From Microlunatus speluncae (GTDB lineage: Bacteria; Actinomycetota; Actinomycetes; Propionibacteriales; Propionibacteriaceae): a DNA stretch of 64,000 nt. The notes beneath the pieces were generated by a model. It was not told the DNA's origin and did not search any database. It saw only the letters and a program-made list of their open reading frames with translations. The stretch is taken from NCBI RefSeq assembly GCF_009299835.1, contig NZ_VKCZ01000001.1, positions 124,001 through 188,000 of the forward strand, given 5' to 3'. How positions within the stretch are numbered: position 1 is the first letter of the stretch; each line of letters begins with the position of its first letter. This document shows, piece after piece, positions 16,431 through 24,723 of this stretch. The position numbers and the translations under genes were made by a program.

Positions 16431-16890
16431 CTTCCACAGCATGCCGGGCCTGCCGTTCGACGGCGACGACGGTGAGTGCCGCGGCGATGAAGACGACCTG
16501 CAGCATCGTCCGCGGGATCGGCTGACTGAGCGGATCGGTCGCGATCCCGGCGAAGGTCGCGTACAGGTTGGCCGGCAACATCACGATCAGCAGGGCCGCC
16601 AGACAGCCGGCGGCCAGTGGTGCGGTCCGCCGCAGCAACAGCCCGGCCGCGCCGGCCAGCTCGAGCACGCCGGTGATCGTCACCAGCAGTGCCGGCTCCG
16701 GCAGCATCGGCGGCACGTACGTGATCAGTTCCTGCCGCATGCCGACGAAGTGGGCGACGCCGGTCAGCGTGAACATGGCGGCGAGGCCGCCGCGCAGCGG
16801 CACCGGCCAGCGGCGCAGCGGCCGGACGCCGGCCCGGCCGAGTCCGTACAGGATGGCCGTCACGACGACCAGGGCGATCAAGGGTTCCAT
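16363..16890 (-). CDS. DoxX-like membrane protein
   Basis: The 175-residue membrane protein has four hydrophobic helices and the DoxX-like pattern RGGLAAMFTLTGVAHFVGMR, then ITGVLELAGAAGLLL. The tail of about 25 residues is hydrophilic. Family members are quinone-linked or redox-associated membrane proteins of poorly known function. The gene is 24 nt downstream of the DUF4188-like gene, so both are probably one MerR-controlled transcript. The 68-bp antisense overlap with the glycerophosphodiesterase 3' end is unusual; a premature reading of this C-terminus is possible, but no earlier stop exists. Confidence 0.75.
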   Translation of the reverse strand: MEPLIALVVVTAILYGLGRAGVRPLRRWPVPLRGGLAAMFTLTGVAHFVGMRQELITYVPPMLPEPALLVTITGVLELAGAAGLLLRRTAPLAAGCLAALLIVMLPANLYATFAGIATDPLSQPIPRTMLQVVFIAAALTVVAVERQARHAVEATPLLPLEQRPATPEPLADRRR

Positions 16891-16914
16891 GGTGACTCCT
16901 CGGGTCGAAGCTGA

Positions 16915-17421
16915 TCAGTGGGTCGGGCGGCCGGCGGTCGCTCGAGTGCTGCCACCGCCCAGTCGCTGCCGGGCCGTGTTTCCCTTGCTGAGCACGGGAA
17001 TGCGGCGGGTCGCGCGGGCGAGGCCGAGCTCCGGCGTGTCGCTGTAGACCGACTCGGCCCGCTCGACGATGAAGGTCTCGTGCCAGACCCCGACGGCACC
17101 GGGCGCCTTGCGAGCCCGGGTGTTGAACGCCGTCCAGGCCGGCCGGTGGCGCGCGTCGGAGTCGGTGGCGTAGGCGTACAACTTGTCCAACGAACTCCAG
17201 TACTGGATCAGCGTCGGATGGATGCCTTCCAGGGTCAGTCGGTAGCCGAGCATGCCGGACTCCGGATCGGTGGCCAGCTCGCGCAGCATGCCCGGCATCG
17301 CCCGGAACACCGGAGCCCAGAGGTCCGGCCGCCACGGCTTGTTGATCGTCATGCCGATCAGGAACACCACGAGTTCGCCGTCGTAGGAATGGGTGGCCCG
17401 CCCGGTGAGTGCCTTCGACAT
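16915..17421 (-). CDS. DUF4188 family protein
   Basis: The 168-residue cytosolic protein matches the DUF4188 pattern: VVFLIGMTINKPWRPDLWAP, GMLGYRLTLEGIHPTLIQYW and VGVWHETFIVERAESVY. These resemble heme/phenylacetaldoxime-dehydratase-like or monooxygenase-like ferredoxin folds, but no activity is established. ATG 17421 begins SKALTGRATHSY. It leads a two-gene unit with the DoxX-like gene. It is divergent from a MerR regulator across a 46-bp palindrome, which makes it the likely MerR target. Confidence 0.8.
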   Translation of the reverse strand: MSKALTGRATHSYDGELVVFLIGMTINKPWRPDLWAPVFRAMPGMLRELATDPESGMLGYRLTLEGIHPTLIQYWSSLDKLYAYATDSDARHRPAWTAFNTRARKAPGAVGVWHETFIVERAESVYSDTPELGLARATRRIPVLSKGNTARQRLGGGSTRATAGRPTH

Positions 17422-17507
17422 CGTTGAGCCTCTCTCGCTTACACCCCACGAAGTTCTTCTCCTCCGCTGCGCTCCCCTGAACAACTTCGCGGGGGCCCCG
17501 GGGTAAT

Positions 17508-17553
17508 ATTGGATACTGCTACTCTCCAATATTAGAGAGTAGAGCTATCCAAT
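17508..17553. promoter_or_regulatory. 46-bp nested palindrome: MerR operator candidate
   Basis: ATTGGATA (17508) pairs with TATCCAAT (17546), and inside it CTACTCT (17519) pairs with AGAGTAG (17536). Both are centred exactly between 17530 and 17531 on AAT/ATT. It lies in the gap between the MerR gene and the DUF4188 gene, and its A+T-rich centre contrasts sharply with the GC-rich surroundings. MerR proteins bind such dyads between the -35 and -10 boxes. Confidence 0.75.
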
Positions 17554-17568
17554 GCAAGGGGCATGCCG

Positions 17569-18195
17569 ATGCGGATCTCGGAACTGAGCCGGTCCAGTGG
17601 GGTCGCCGTGGCGACGATCAAGTACTACCTGCGCGAAGGGCTGCTGCACGAGGGGGAGCGGACCTCGGCCACCCAGGCCCGCTACGACGACTCACACCTG
17701 GCTCGGCTCGGCCTGGTCCGGGCCCTGCTCGGGGTCGGCGGCCTGTCGATCGCGGCGACCAAGAACGTGTTGGCCGAGCTTGATCATCCGCCGGAGTCGA
17801 TGCACGAGCTGCTCGGCTCGGTGACCCATCAGTTGGTGCCGGAGATCAAGGAAGAGCTCGATCTGGCCGAGGCCAGGACGCTGGTCGACGAGCTCGGCTG
17901 GTGGTTCGAACCCGATCATGACGACCAGTTGCGACCTCTGGCGGCCGCCCTGGCCGGGATGCGCGCGGCGGGCTTCGAGCTGTCCGATCTGGAGTTGATC
18001 AACTACGGCCGGGCGATGCACGAGATCGCGGCGGACGAGGTGGCCCGGGTGCCGACCGACTCCCAGGAAGCGGCGGTCCGGTACGTGACTCTCGGCATCG
18101 TCCTGGTCGAGCCACTACTCCTGGCCTTGCGCCGGCTGGCCCAGGTCGACGTCTCGGCGCGCCGCTTCGAGAAGGGTCAGGCCACGTCGGGCTGA
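17569..18195 (+). CDS. MerR family transcriptional regulator
   Basis: The 208-residue regulator has a MerR winged HTH at its N-terminus (RISELSRSSGVAVATIKYYLREGLL region, about residues 1-70 with the dimerisation helix). A helical ligand-binding domain of about 130 residues without conserved metal-binding cysteines suggests an organic ligand. ATG 17569 has AAGGGG 7 nt upstream; ATG 17563 is too close to that site. It is divergent from DUF4188-DoxX and overlaps the convergent M81 gene by 19 nt at the 3' end. Confidence 0.88.
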   Translation: MRISELSRSSGVAVATIKYYLREGLLHEGERTSATQARYDDSHLARLGLVRALLGVGGLSIAATKNVLAELDHPPESMHELLGSVTHQLVPEIKEELDLAEARTLVDELGWWFEPDHDDQLRPLAAALAGMRAAGFELSDLELINYGRAMHEIAADEVARVPTDSQEAAVRYVTLGIVLVEPLLLALRRLAQVDVSARRFEKGQATSG

Positions 18196-19688
18196 TCGCT
18201 CATCGGGATGATCCGGGCCGACAGGTCGGGATCGTACGGCGCGGTGTCGAACGGATACATCGGCCGGCTGATCCGGTGGTGCCCGAGCCGGACCAGGTCC
18301 TGATCGACGCCGCCCGGGGTCAGGGCCAGCATCCACCCCCGGGCCAGCGCGAACAGCTCCGGCTCCAGGTAGCCGATCTTGACGATGATCAGATCGGTGG
18401 CTCGCGGGTCGATGCCGTTGCGGGTGAAGTCGGCTTCGTGGTGGTACGGCTTGCGCCGTTCGGTGATGATCACGTCCAGGCCGCCGACCCGGAGCACCAC
18501 CTCGGTGATCGCATCCGGATCCTCGGTCGCGATGTGCCGCACCTCGCCGGTCAGCTCCACCGGCCCGGCCGGCCCGGCGTCGACCTGGGCCCCGACCTGG
18601 ACCGTCACCGTGGCGCCGACGCCGGCCGCGACGCAGGCCCGGATCGCTTCCGGGTCGGGGATCGAGGCATAGGTGGCGCTCACCCGGCCGGCGGCGATCT
18701 CCTCGCGGCGCAGCAGTTGATCAAGGGTCCAGGTGACATCGCCGGCGCCGCCGGCGGTCGGGTTGTCGCCCGAGTCGGAGATGAAGTACGGCCGCTCGGG
18801 GCCCGCGATCGCCGTGTCCAGGCAGGCGGCAAGATCATCGGCCGGCGCGACGAAGGCGAACTCGTCGTGCCGTTCCCAGATCGCGGCGGCGAGCTGCTCG
18901 GCCTCCCGGCTGATCACTTCCTGATCATCGCCGGTCACCATCACGACGCACTGGTTCCGCGGCTCGTCGGCCCAGGCATAGCCGATCCAGATCGCGGCAT
19001 CGAGCACCCCGTCCTTGGCCTCGATCTCCGGGACCTTGGCGTACAGGCTCTTGGCCGGCTCGATCCGGGTGCTGGTCTTCTCGCCGGGCAACAGGATCGG
19101 CACCGGGATCCAGGCCTTGAGCGGTCGCCGTCGCTCGGCCGGCAGGGCCAGCCGGGTGATCAGGTTGCGGACCGCACGCTCCTTGGTGTCCAGCGCATCC
19201 TCGTGCGGCGCCATCCGGTAACAGGTGAGCAGGTCCAGCGTGTGCGCCAGCCGGCGGGACACGTTGCCGTGCAGGTCCATGCCGGTGCTGATCACGACGT
19301 CGGGCCCGACCGCCTCCCGGACCGCGACGGCCAGATCGCCCTCGGCGTCGTCCAGTCCGATCACGCTCATCGCGCCGTGGATGTCGAACACGAGGCCGTC
19401 CAGCGGTCCCGCGGCACGCAGTCCGGCCAGGATCTCCTGTTTCAGCTGCCGATAGTCCTCGGCCGGCACCGGTCCGCCGGGAATCGCCCGGCCCTGCAGG
19501 ATCGGCACCCACTCGGCGGCCTCGGCCAGTGACCCGCCGGCCGACCAGAACGGCCGGGTCTGGAGGATCTCGGCGCCGCGCTTGGGCCGGAAGGACTCGA
19601 CGGTCGTCCGGGCCGGGGAGAAGGTCGACGACTCGACGGCGAGCCCGGCGATGGCGATCCGGGGGAGACGGGCGGGCGACTCGGGCAT
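18177..19688 (-). CDS. M81 family metallopeptidase (MlrC/microcystinase C-like)
   Basis: The 503-residue protein matches the M81 family over its whole length. It opens RIAIAGLAVESSTFSPARTT, has zinc-site segments FDIHGAMSVIGLDDAEGD and STGMDLHGNVS, then RMAPHEDALDT, and the C-terminal MlrC domain with ISDSGDNPTAGGAGD. Characterised MlrC cleaves linearised microcystin, but most bacterial members have unknown peptide or amide substrates. No signal peptide is seen. It is a single gene divergent from the DUF2461 gene. Confidence 0.88.
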   Translation of the reverse strand: MPESPARLPRIAIAGLAVESSTFSPARTTVESFRPKRGAEILQTRPFWSAGGSLAEAAEWVPILQGRAIPGGPVPAEDYRQLKQEILAGLRAAGPLDGLVFDIHGAMSVIGLDDAEGDLAVAVREAVGPDVVISTGMDLHGNVSRRLAHTLDLLTCYRMAPHEDALDTKERAVRNLITRLALPAERRRPLKAWIPVPILLPGEKTSTRIEPAKSLYAKVPEIEAKDGVLDAAIWIGYAWADEPRNQCVVMVTGDDQEVISREAEQLAAAIWERHDEFAFVAPADDLAACLDTAIAGPERPYFISDSGDNPTAGGAGDVTWTLDQLLRREEIAAGRVSATYASIPDPEAIRACVAAGVGATVTVQVGAQVDAGPAGPVELTGEVRHIATEDPDAITEVVLRVGGLDVIITERRKPYHHEADFTRNGIDPRATDLIIVKIGYLEPELFALARGWMLALTPGGVDQDLVRLGHHRISRPMYPFDTAPYDPDLSARIIPMSDQPDVA

Positions 19689-19783
19689 CGGGCACTCCTG
19701 GCGATCGGCGGCGGTCCCTCATGATTTCATCCGTGGTCCGGGTGCCTCCGGCCCACCTCCCGCTCGGGCGTAGCATCGCGCCG

Positions 19784-20419
19784 ATGACGGCCTTCACCGG
19801 TTTCAGCACCGAAGCCCTGGACTTCTACGACGATCTCGAGCTGGACAACACGCGGTCGTACTGGACCCGGCACAAGGCCGTCTATGACGAGCAGGTACGC
19901 GTTCCGATGGCCGCCCTGATGGCCCTGCTGGAGCAGGAGTTCGGGCCGGCGAAGATCTTCCGGCCCTACCGCGACGTCCGATTCGCCAAGGACAAGACGC
20001 CGTACAAGACCCACCAGGGGGCCTTCGTGCGGACCGCCGAGGCCACCGGTTGGTACGCCGACGTGAGCGCGGCCGGGGTCCGGGTCGGGGCCGGCTTCTA
20101 TTCGGCGGGCCCGGATGCTCTGGCCCGGTTCCGGCGGGCGGTCGGCGACGGCGTGCACGGCCCGGCGCTCGAACGGCTGCTGGCCAAGCTGCGCCGGGCC
20201 GGCTGGGAGATCGGCGGCGATCAGCTGAAGACCTCGCCCCGGGGATTCACCGGTGATCATCCCCGGATCGAGTTGCTCCGGCATCGTTCGCTGGTGATCA
20301 ACAAGTCGTACGGGTTCGAGCCGGTCATCCATTCCGCCGAACTGGCGGACCGGATCCGCCGGGACTGGCGGCAGGCCCGGCCGCTGGTCGACTGGGTGGC
20401 CGCCAACGCGACCGGCTGA
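19784..20419 (+). CDS. DUF2461 family protein
   Basis: The 211-residue protein is a clear DUF2461 (TIGR02453-type) member: FTGFSTEALDFYDDLELDN, the FRPYRDVRFAKDKTPYKTHQ motif, YADVSAAGVRVGAGFY and the terminal RPLVDWV. The start is ATG 19784. The family is widespread and structurally uncharacterised as to activity, so no function is assigned. No operon partners are evident. Confidence 0.88.
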   Translation: MTAFTGFSTEALDFYDDLELDNTRSYWTRHKAVYDEQVRVPMAALMALLEQEFGPAKIFRPYRDVRFAKDKTPYKTHQGAFVRTAEATGWYADVSAAGVRVGAGFYSAGPDALARFRRAVGDGVHGPALERLLAKLRRAGWEIGGDQLKTSPRGFTGDHPRIELLRHRSLVINKSYGFEPVIHSAELADRIRRDWRQARPLVDWVAANATG

Positions 20420-20454
20420 GCACCCGGGGAATACACCGGGCCGCTCCCGCATTT

Positions 20455-20485
20455 AGCTTGGCATCGAACTACTTGATGGCAAGCT
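20455..20485. promoter_or_regulatory. Imperfect dyad upstream of the 20502 gene (MarR-type operator candidate)
   Basis: AGCTTGGCATC (20455-20465) and GATGGCAAGCT (20475-20485) are inverted repeats with one mismatch, and the right half contains its own CTTGATGGCAAG dyad. The A/T content is high relative to its surroundings. The adjacent convergent MarR gene is the obvious candidate regulator. Confidence 0.55.
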
Positions 20486-20501
20486 GATTGGAGTGATCGA
20501 G

Positions 20502-21083
20502 ATGTCCCAGTACGACGAAGCCTTCCTCTTCCTGGCACCGGAATCGACCGGGGTGGTGCGCAAGGAGTTGCGGCACAGCGGTGGGGTGACCGGCCTGATC
20601 TGGATCCCGGACGGCACGGCGGCCGCCGGGGTGGCCGCGGAGCTGGCGGCGGACGGCACCCGGCTGTTCGAGCTCTACCGCGGCTTCGACCTCGCCGCAG
20701 CCGCGCAGGTGATCGAGGCGGTCGACGGCCGGGCCCCGGTGGGGGTGCCGCTCGGGGCGCCGCCGGTCCGGCACTCGGTGACGATCTTCGGCGACGAGGG
20801 TGCCGACCCGGCCACGGATCGGTTGGTCCACCAGCATGCCGACGGTGGCACCACGACGGTGATCGGCGCCCCCAACGCCGACGTGATCGCCGTCGCGGAG
20901 CGCGAGGTGGCGGCCGGCGCCGAGCTGATCCAGGTCTGCGGCGGGGAGTCGCTGACCACGGCCGCCCGCGTCGCCGCGGCGGTCGGTGACCGGGTCCCGG
21001 TGACGCTGACCAGCTGGCCGTTCGAGTCGATCACCGGTGCCGCCGCGTACAAGGCCGCCTACGAGAAGGCCAACCCCGCCTGA
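20502..21083 (+). CDS. Protein with two tandem DUF6506-like domains (tentative)
   Basis: The 193-residue cytosolic protein has no catalytic motif that I recognise. It appears internally duplicated. The first half runs from EAFLFLAPES through DLAAAAQVIEAVDGRAPVGV, and the second from SVTIFGDEGA through SLTTAARVAAAVGDRVPVTL, each about 95 residues with the same helix-strand ending. The overall pattern and terminal SWPFESITGAAAYK recall DUF6506 proteins, but that assignment is weak. GGAG 8 nt upstream supports ATG 20502. A dyad in the leader and a convergent MarR gene suggest MarR control. Confidence 0.6.
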   Translation: MSQYDEAFLFLAPESTGVVRKELRHSGGVTGLIWIPDGTAAAGVAAELAADGTRLFELYRGFDLAAAAQVIEAVDGRAPVGVPLGAPPVRHSVTIFGDEGADPATDRLVHQHADGGTTTVIGAPNADVIAVAEREVAAGAELIQVCGGESLTTAARVAAAVGDRVPVTLTSWPFESITGAAAYKAAYEKANPA

Positions 21084-21092
21084 CTCCCCGGC

Positions 21093-21584
21093 TCAGGACT
21101 CGAGCGGGAGAACAATTCGCTTGAGGGTGGCGGCGAGGGCCGTGCGCTGGCGCTCGGAGAGCGGAGCGAGGATCTCCTCGTCGACGGCCAGGACGGCGTC
21201 CAGGGCTTCGGTCGCGAGCCGCTCACCCTTGCGGGTCAGGCTGATCCGGATCGCCCGCCGGTCGTCGGCATCGGCCCGGCGCCGGACCAGGCCGCGGTCC
21301 AGCAGTCGATCGAGCCGGGCGGTCATCGCGCCGGAGGTGACCAGGGCCGATCGGGCCAGGTCGCGGGGGTGCGTGCCGCCATGATCGTTTCGCCGCCGCA
21401 GGGTGTTGATCACGTCGAAGTCGGCGTAGGACAGGCCGAGCGGCGCCAGGGCGGCGGTCAGCCGTTGTTCGGTCCGTTCGGCGCCGCGCAGCAGCCGGCC
21501 GATCACCTGCAGCACGGAGACGTCCAACTCGGGAGCGGCCTCGGCCCACTCGGCCACCATGCGATCGACTTGATCATCCGGCAC
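21093..21584 (-). CDS. MarR family transcriptional regulator
   Basis: The 163-residue protein has the MarR fold: an N-terminal dimerisation helix, a winged HTH (about 60-110, LARSALVTSGAMTARLDRLLDRGLV) and the wing DRRAIRISLTRKGERL. It converges on the duplicated-domain gene with 9 nt between stops. Its own promoter must lie in or beside the repeat cluster at 21607-21755. Likely targets are the dyad at 20455 and possibly the divergent MFS/LLM promoter further right. Confidence 0.9.
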   Translation of the reverse strand: MPDDQVDRMVAEWAEAAPELDVSVLQVIGRLLRGAERTEQRLTAALAPLGLSYADFDVINTLRRRNDHGGTHPRDLARSALVTSGAMTARLDRLLDRGLVRRRADADDRRAIRISLTRKGERLATEALDAVLAVDEEILAPLSERQRTALAATLKRIVLPLES

Positions 21585-21606
21585 GGTCCGAGGGTAGCGC
21601 TGTTCG

Positions 21607-21755
21607 TTCCCTGAGCCTGTCGAAGGGCAGGTCGGGTTGTGGTTCCGGAGCGGGGGGATGGGCAGTGAACGGGCTTGCCCCCTTCGACAGGCTCAGGACA
21701 TGCTTCGACAGGCTCAGGGAACGGAACAAGCGGCCCTGCGACAGGCTCAGGGAAC
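21607..21755. repeat. Cluster of four CCTGAGCCTGTCGAAGGG-type repeats
   Basis: One copy reads rightwards (21607-21627). Three read leftwards (21680-21697, 21702-21722, 21734-21755), as CTTCGACAGGCTCAGGG or close variants. Opposed copies can pair into a hairpin. The cluster fills the gap between the MarR start and the LLM gene stop. Confidence 0.8.
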
Positions 21756-21766
21756 GGAACGGCGGC

Positions 21767-22651
21767 TCAGCGTTGGGGCGGGCCGGTCCTGATGCGGCGG
21801 AGCAGGTCGGCCGGGGTGACCTCTGAGCCGTCCTGCAGCCACCAGGTGACGCCGACCTCTTCGTACGCCTCGGCGCGGGCCGCATCCGGTGCCCAGGCGG
21901 GATTCGGCGACCAGATCACGAAGTCGGCGCCCGGGCGGCCGCCGTCGCGTTCGAAGTCGGCCCGGATGGTGATCAACTCCTCCGGGGTGGGGATCCGGAA
22001 GTCGTCGGCGGCGTCCCGGATCTGCGGAAACAGCCCGTCCGCGCCGGCGGCACCGCGGACCGGACCCTTGCGCGGCCAGAAACCACTGGTCCAGATCGGC
22101 ACCGTTGTCGGCGGGAATCGCACGTCGGTCACCTGGAAATGATCACCGCTGTGCTCGACCGGCTCACCGGACAGCAGCCGAGCCAGCACCGGCGCACCCT
22201 CGTCCAGTCGGGCGGCCAGCACCGAGCGCTTCGCCGGCTCGCCCCAGCGGGAGTAGTCCCAGCCCACGCCGGTGCCCAGGCCGAGGATGAGCCGGCCGCC
22301 GGACAGCGACTGCAGGGTGCTCGCCTGCAACGCCAGGGTGCCCAGCCTGCGCCGGGGCAGCGGCGTCACCAGCGGTCCGAGCTTGATCGCGGTGGTCGTC
22401 TGCGCGATCGCGGCCAGCACCACCCACGGATCGGCGAACGGCGGTTCGTAGGTGTCCGGGGTGACCAGGTCCCACATGAAGAAGCCGTCCCAGCCGGCGT
22501 CCTCGGCGGCGACCGCGAGCTCACGCAGCGTGGCCGGGTCGCCGTACGGGCCATAGGACGGTACGTACACTCCATAGCGCATGCGGTAGGCAGCGCTCGG
22601 CACCGCCGGGTTATTCCAGGTCACCCGGGAGGCGTGGTGCCGAACGATCAT
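21767..22651 (-). CDS. LLM class flavin-dependent oxidoreductase (F420-type TIM barrel)
   Basis: This is a luciferase-like monooxygenase-fold protein of 294 residues (271 if started at ATG 22582). RYGVYVPSYGPYGDPATLRE, GWDGFFMWD and SGGRLILGLGTGVGWDYSRWG are typical of the F420/FMN LLM family. The upstream ATG 22651 has a strong GGAGG 5 nt before it, which adds 23 residues not shared by relatives, so the true start is uncertain. It is divergent from an MFS exporter across a perfect ACTTCAA palindrome, suggesting joint regulation. Confidence 0.85.
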   Translation of the reverse strand: MIVRHHASRVTWNNPAVPSAAYRMRYGVYVPSYGPYGDPATLRELAVAAEDAGWDGFFMWDLVTPDTYEPPFADPWVVLAAIAQTTTAIKLGPLVTPLPRRRLGTLALQASTLQSLSGGRLILGLGTGVGWDYSRWGEPAKRSVLAARLDEGAPVLARLLSGEPVEHSGDHFQVTDVRFPPTTVPIWTSGFWPRKGPVRGAAGADGLFPQIRDAADDFRIPTPEELITIRADFERDGGRPGADFVIWSPNPAWAPDAARAEAYEEVGVTWWLQDGSEVTPADLLRRIRTGPPQR

Positions 22652-22687
22652 TTCGACCTCCGAAGCAATAGTCGGCGCTGGGACTGG

Positions 22688-22707
22688 ACTTCAAGTGCGT
22701 TTGAAGT
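22688..22707. promoter_or_regulatory. ACTTCAA-N6-TTGAAGT palindrome in divergent promoter
   Basis: Perfect 7-bp inverted repeats lie 16 nt before the MFS start and 37 nt from the LLM start. The spacing and the A/T-rich half-sites fit a TetR- or MarR-type repressor. No such regulator gene adjoins directly; the MarR gene at 21093 is nearest. Confidence 0.6.
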
Positions 22708-22722
22708 TCTACAGTCGGTGCC

Positions 22723-24132
22723 ATGTCGAACCAGACCATGATCAACAACCAGGGCACCTGGCGGGAGCTGCTCACCGGGCCGTTGGCTCCGATCGCCGCC
22801 GTCCTGGCCGGCGGCGTGCTGATCGAAGCCAGCAACGTCTACCTGACCACCAGCCTGCTCCCGACCATCGTCGAACAGATCGGCGGGATCGAGTTCTACG
22901 CCTGGACCATGACGGCCTTCCTGGTCGCCTCGGTGATCATGGCGATGCTGGTCGGTCGGCTGCTCACCACCCAGGGGGCGGTCCGGTCCTACCTGCTGGC
23001 CCTCGGCCTGTTCGCGGTCGGGTCGCTGATCAGTGCGGCCGCCGTCGCGATGCCGATGCTGCTGGTGGGGCGGGCTGTCCAGGGCCTGGGTGGCGGTCTG
23101 CTGGCCGGTCTCGGCTACGCGTTGATCCAACGAACCCTGCCGGAACGGCTGTGGACCCGAGCGGCGGCCCTGGTGTCGGCGATGTGGGGCATCGGCAACA
23201 TCATCGGTCCGGTCGTCGGTGGCCTGTTCGGTCAGTTCGGTGCCTGGCGGGCGGCGTTCATCGTGCTCGCCGCGATCTCGGTCGCGCTGGCCGGCGTGGT
23301 GCTCAGGTCGATGCCTCGGACCGAGCGTTCGGCGTCCAAGGAGGCGGTGCCGGTGGGGTCGCTGGTGCTGCTGACGACGGCGGTCGCCGCGGTCAGCGTC
23401 GCCAGCATCCTGCCCAGCCTGGTCGCGACGGTGGTCGTCGTCCTGATCGGCGCCGGCCTCACCGTGGCCTTCCTGGCCTGGGAACGGCGGTCCCGGTCGG
23501 CGGTGCTGCCCAAGCTGGTCTTCGAGGCCCGGTCGCCGCTGAAATGGGTCTATCTGGCGGTCGCGGTGCTGGCCTTCGGGATCGGGACCGAGGCCTTCCT
23601 GCCGCTGTTCGGCCAAGAGATCGGCGGCCTCGATCCGTTGATCGCCGGACTGCTCGGTGCCGCCCTCTCCTTCGGCTGGTCGCTGACCCAGATGATCAGC
23701 GCCGGCGCCCGGACCGGCCGGGTGCGGCTCTTGATCACCGCGGGTCCGCTGCTGCTGGCCACCGGTCTGCTGGCGTACGGGCTGCTGCAGCGGGAGGACG
23801 CCGGTGCCGTGTTGATCGCGGGCTGGTTCGTCACCCTGTTCGCGGCCGGGGCCGGCATCGGCATGGCCTTCCCGCACCTGACCGTCGCCGCCCTGGGCAG
23901 CACCTCCGACGAGGAGCAGGGAGCCAAGGCGGCCGCGGCGATCAACACGGTGTTGATCATCGCCAACGCGTTCAGTGCCGCTCTCGCCGGTGTGCTGGTC
24001 AACCTGGGATCGCCGTCGATCATCCGTTCGGCCCAGCTGCTGATGATCGTTTTCGCGGTGATCATCGCCATCGGGGCCATCCCGGCGCGGCGCGCCGTCC
24101 GCCCGGCCGAGGTGGCCTCCGGCTCCGACTAG
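22723..24132 (+). CDS. MFS transporter, EmrB/QacA-like (14 helices)
   Basis: The 469-residue membrane protein has about 14 hydrophobic segments, as in DHA2 proton-coupled drug exporters. Motif-like features are GRAVQGLGGGLLAGLGYALIQ (helix 4 region) and MWGIGNIIGPVVGGLFG (the motif C region of helix 5). It is probably an efflux pump; its substrate is unknown. It is divergent from the LLM enzyme and shares a palindromic promoter with it, so enzyme and pump may respond to the same toxic compound. Confidence 0.88.
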   Translation: MSNQTMINNQGTWRELLTGPLAPIAAVLAGGVLIEASNVYLTTSLLPTIVEQIGGIEFYAWTMTAFLVASVIMAMLVGRLLTTQGAVRSYLLALGLFAVGSLISAAAVAMPMLLVGRAVQGLGGGLLAGLGYALIQRTLPERLWTRAAALVSAMWGIGNIIGPVVGGLFGQFGAWRAAFIVLAAISVALAGVVLRSMPRTERSASKEAVPVGSLVLLTTAVAAVSVASILPSLVATVVVVLIGAGLTVAFLAWERRSRSAVLPKLVFEARSPLKWVYLAVAVLAFGIGTEAFLPLFGQEIGGLDPLIAGLLGAALSFGWSLTQMISAGARTGRVRLLITAGPLLLATGLLAYGLLQREDAGAVLIAGWFVTLFAAGAGIGMAFPHLTVAALGSTSDEEQGAKAAAAINTVLIIANAFSAALAGVLVNLGSPSIIRSAQLLMIVFAVIIAIGAIPARRAVRPAEVASGSD

Positions 24133-24187
24133 CCTGGGTCCGGACCGCTGCGGGCCGGCCGGGCGGGTGAAGGAGGTCGGGAACCAG

Positions 24188-24625
24188 ATGGCGAAGACTT
24201 ACCGGATGGACGGCACCCAGCGGGTGATCAACGGGATCTACCGCTGGTTGACCGACCGTGGGCTCGGCGCGGAGTTCCGGCAGATCCTGACCGTTCGCGG
24301 CCGCCGCTCCGGTGAGCCGCGGTCGCTGCCGGTCGACGTGCTCGAGGTCGACGGATCCTCCTGGCTGGTCTCGCCGTACGGGCTCGTCAACTGGGTGCAC
24401 AACGTCCGCGCGGCCGAGACCCTCACCCTGCGCCGGGCCGGCGCCGAGACCTCCTGGCGGGCGAGCGAGGTGACCGGCGCCGAGGCGGTGCCGGTGATCC
24501 GCGCCTACCTGCACGCGGTGCCGGTGACCCATCCGTACTGGGACGTCACCGAGGCCTCGAGCGACGCCGAGCTCACCGCCGCCCTGCCGAAACACCCGGT
24601 CTTCCGGCTCACCCCCGAGCCCTGA
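24188..24625 (+). CDS. Nitroreductase/quinone reductase, deazaflavin (F420)-dependent type
   Basis: The 145-residue split-barrel protein of the Ddn/DUF385 family has RQILTVRGRRSGEPRSLPVDVLEVDGSSWLVSPYG spanning residues about 33-67 (RGRRSGEPR is the hallmark) and a WVHNVRAA helix. Characterised relatives use reduced F420 to reduce quinones or nitroimidazoles near the membrane. ATG 24188 is preferred, with AGGAGG 11 nt upstream; a GTG at 24167 is possible. Confidence 0.85.
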   Translation: MAKTYRMDGTQRVINGIYRWLTDRGLGAEFRQILTVRGRRSGEPRSLPVDVLEVDGSSWLVSPYGLVNWVHNVRAAETLTLRRAGAETSWRASEVTGAEAVPVIRAYLHAVPVTHPYWDVTEASSDAELTAALPKHPVFRLTPEP

Positions 24626-24723
24626 TCCGGGGAGGTCGTAGGGCCCGTCGCGGGTGACCGCCAGGCTGCCGAGCCCCCGGACCTGCAACAACGCTGATCG
24701 CCGTTCCCCTACGATCACCGGCC

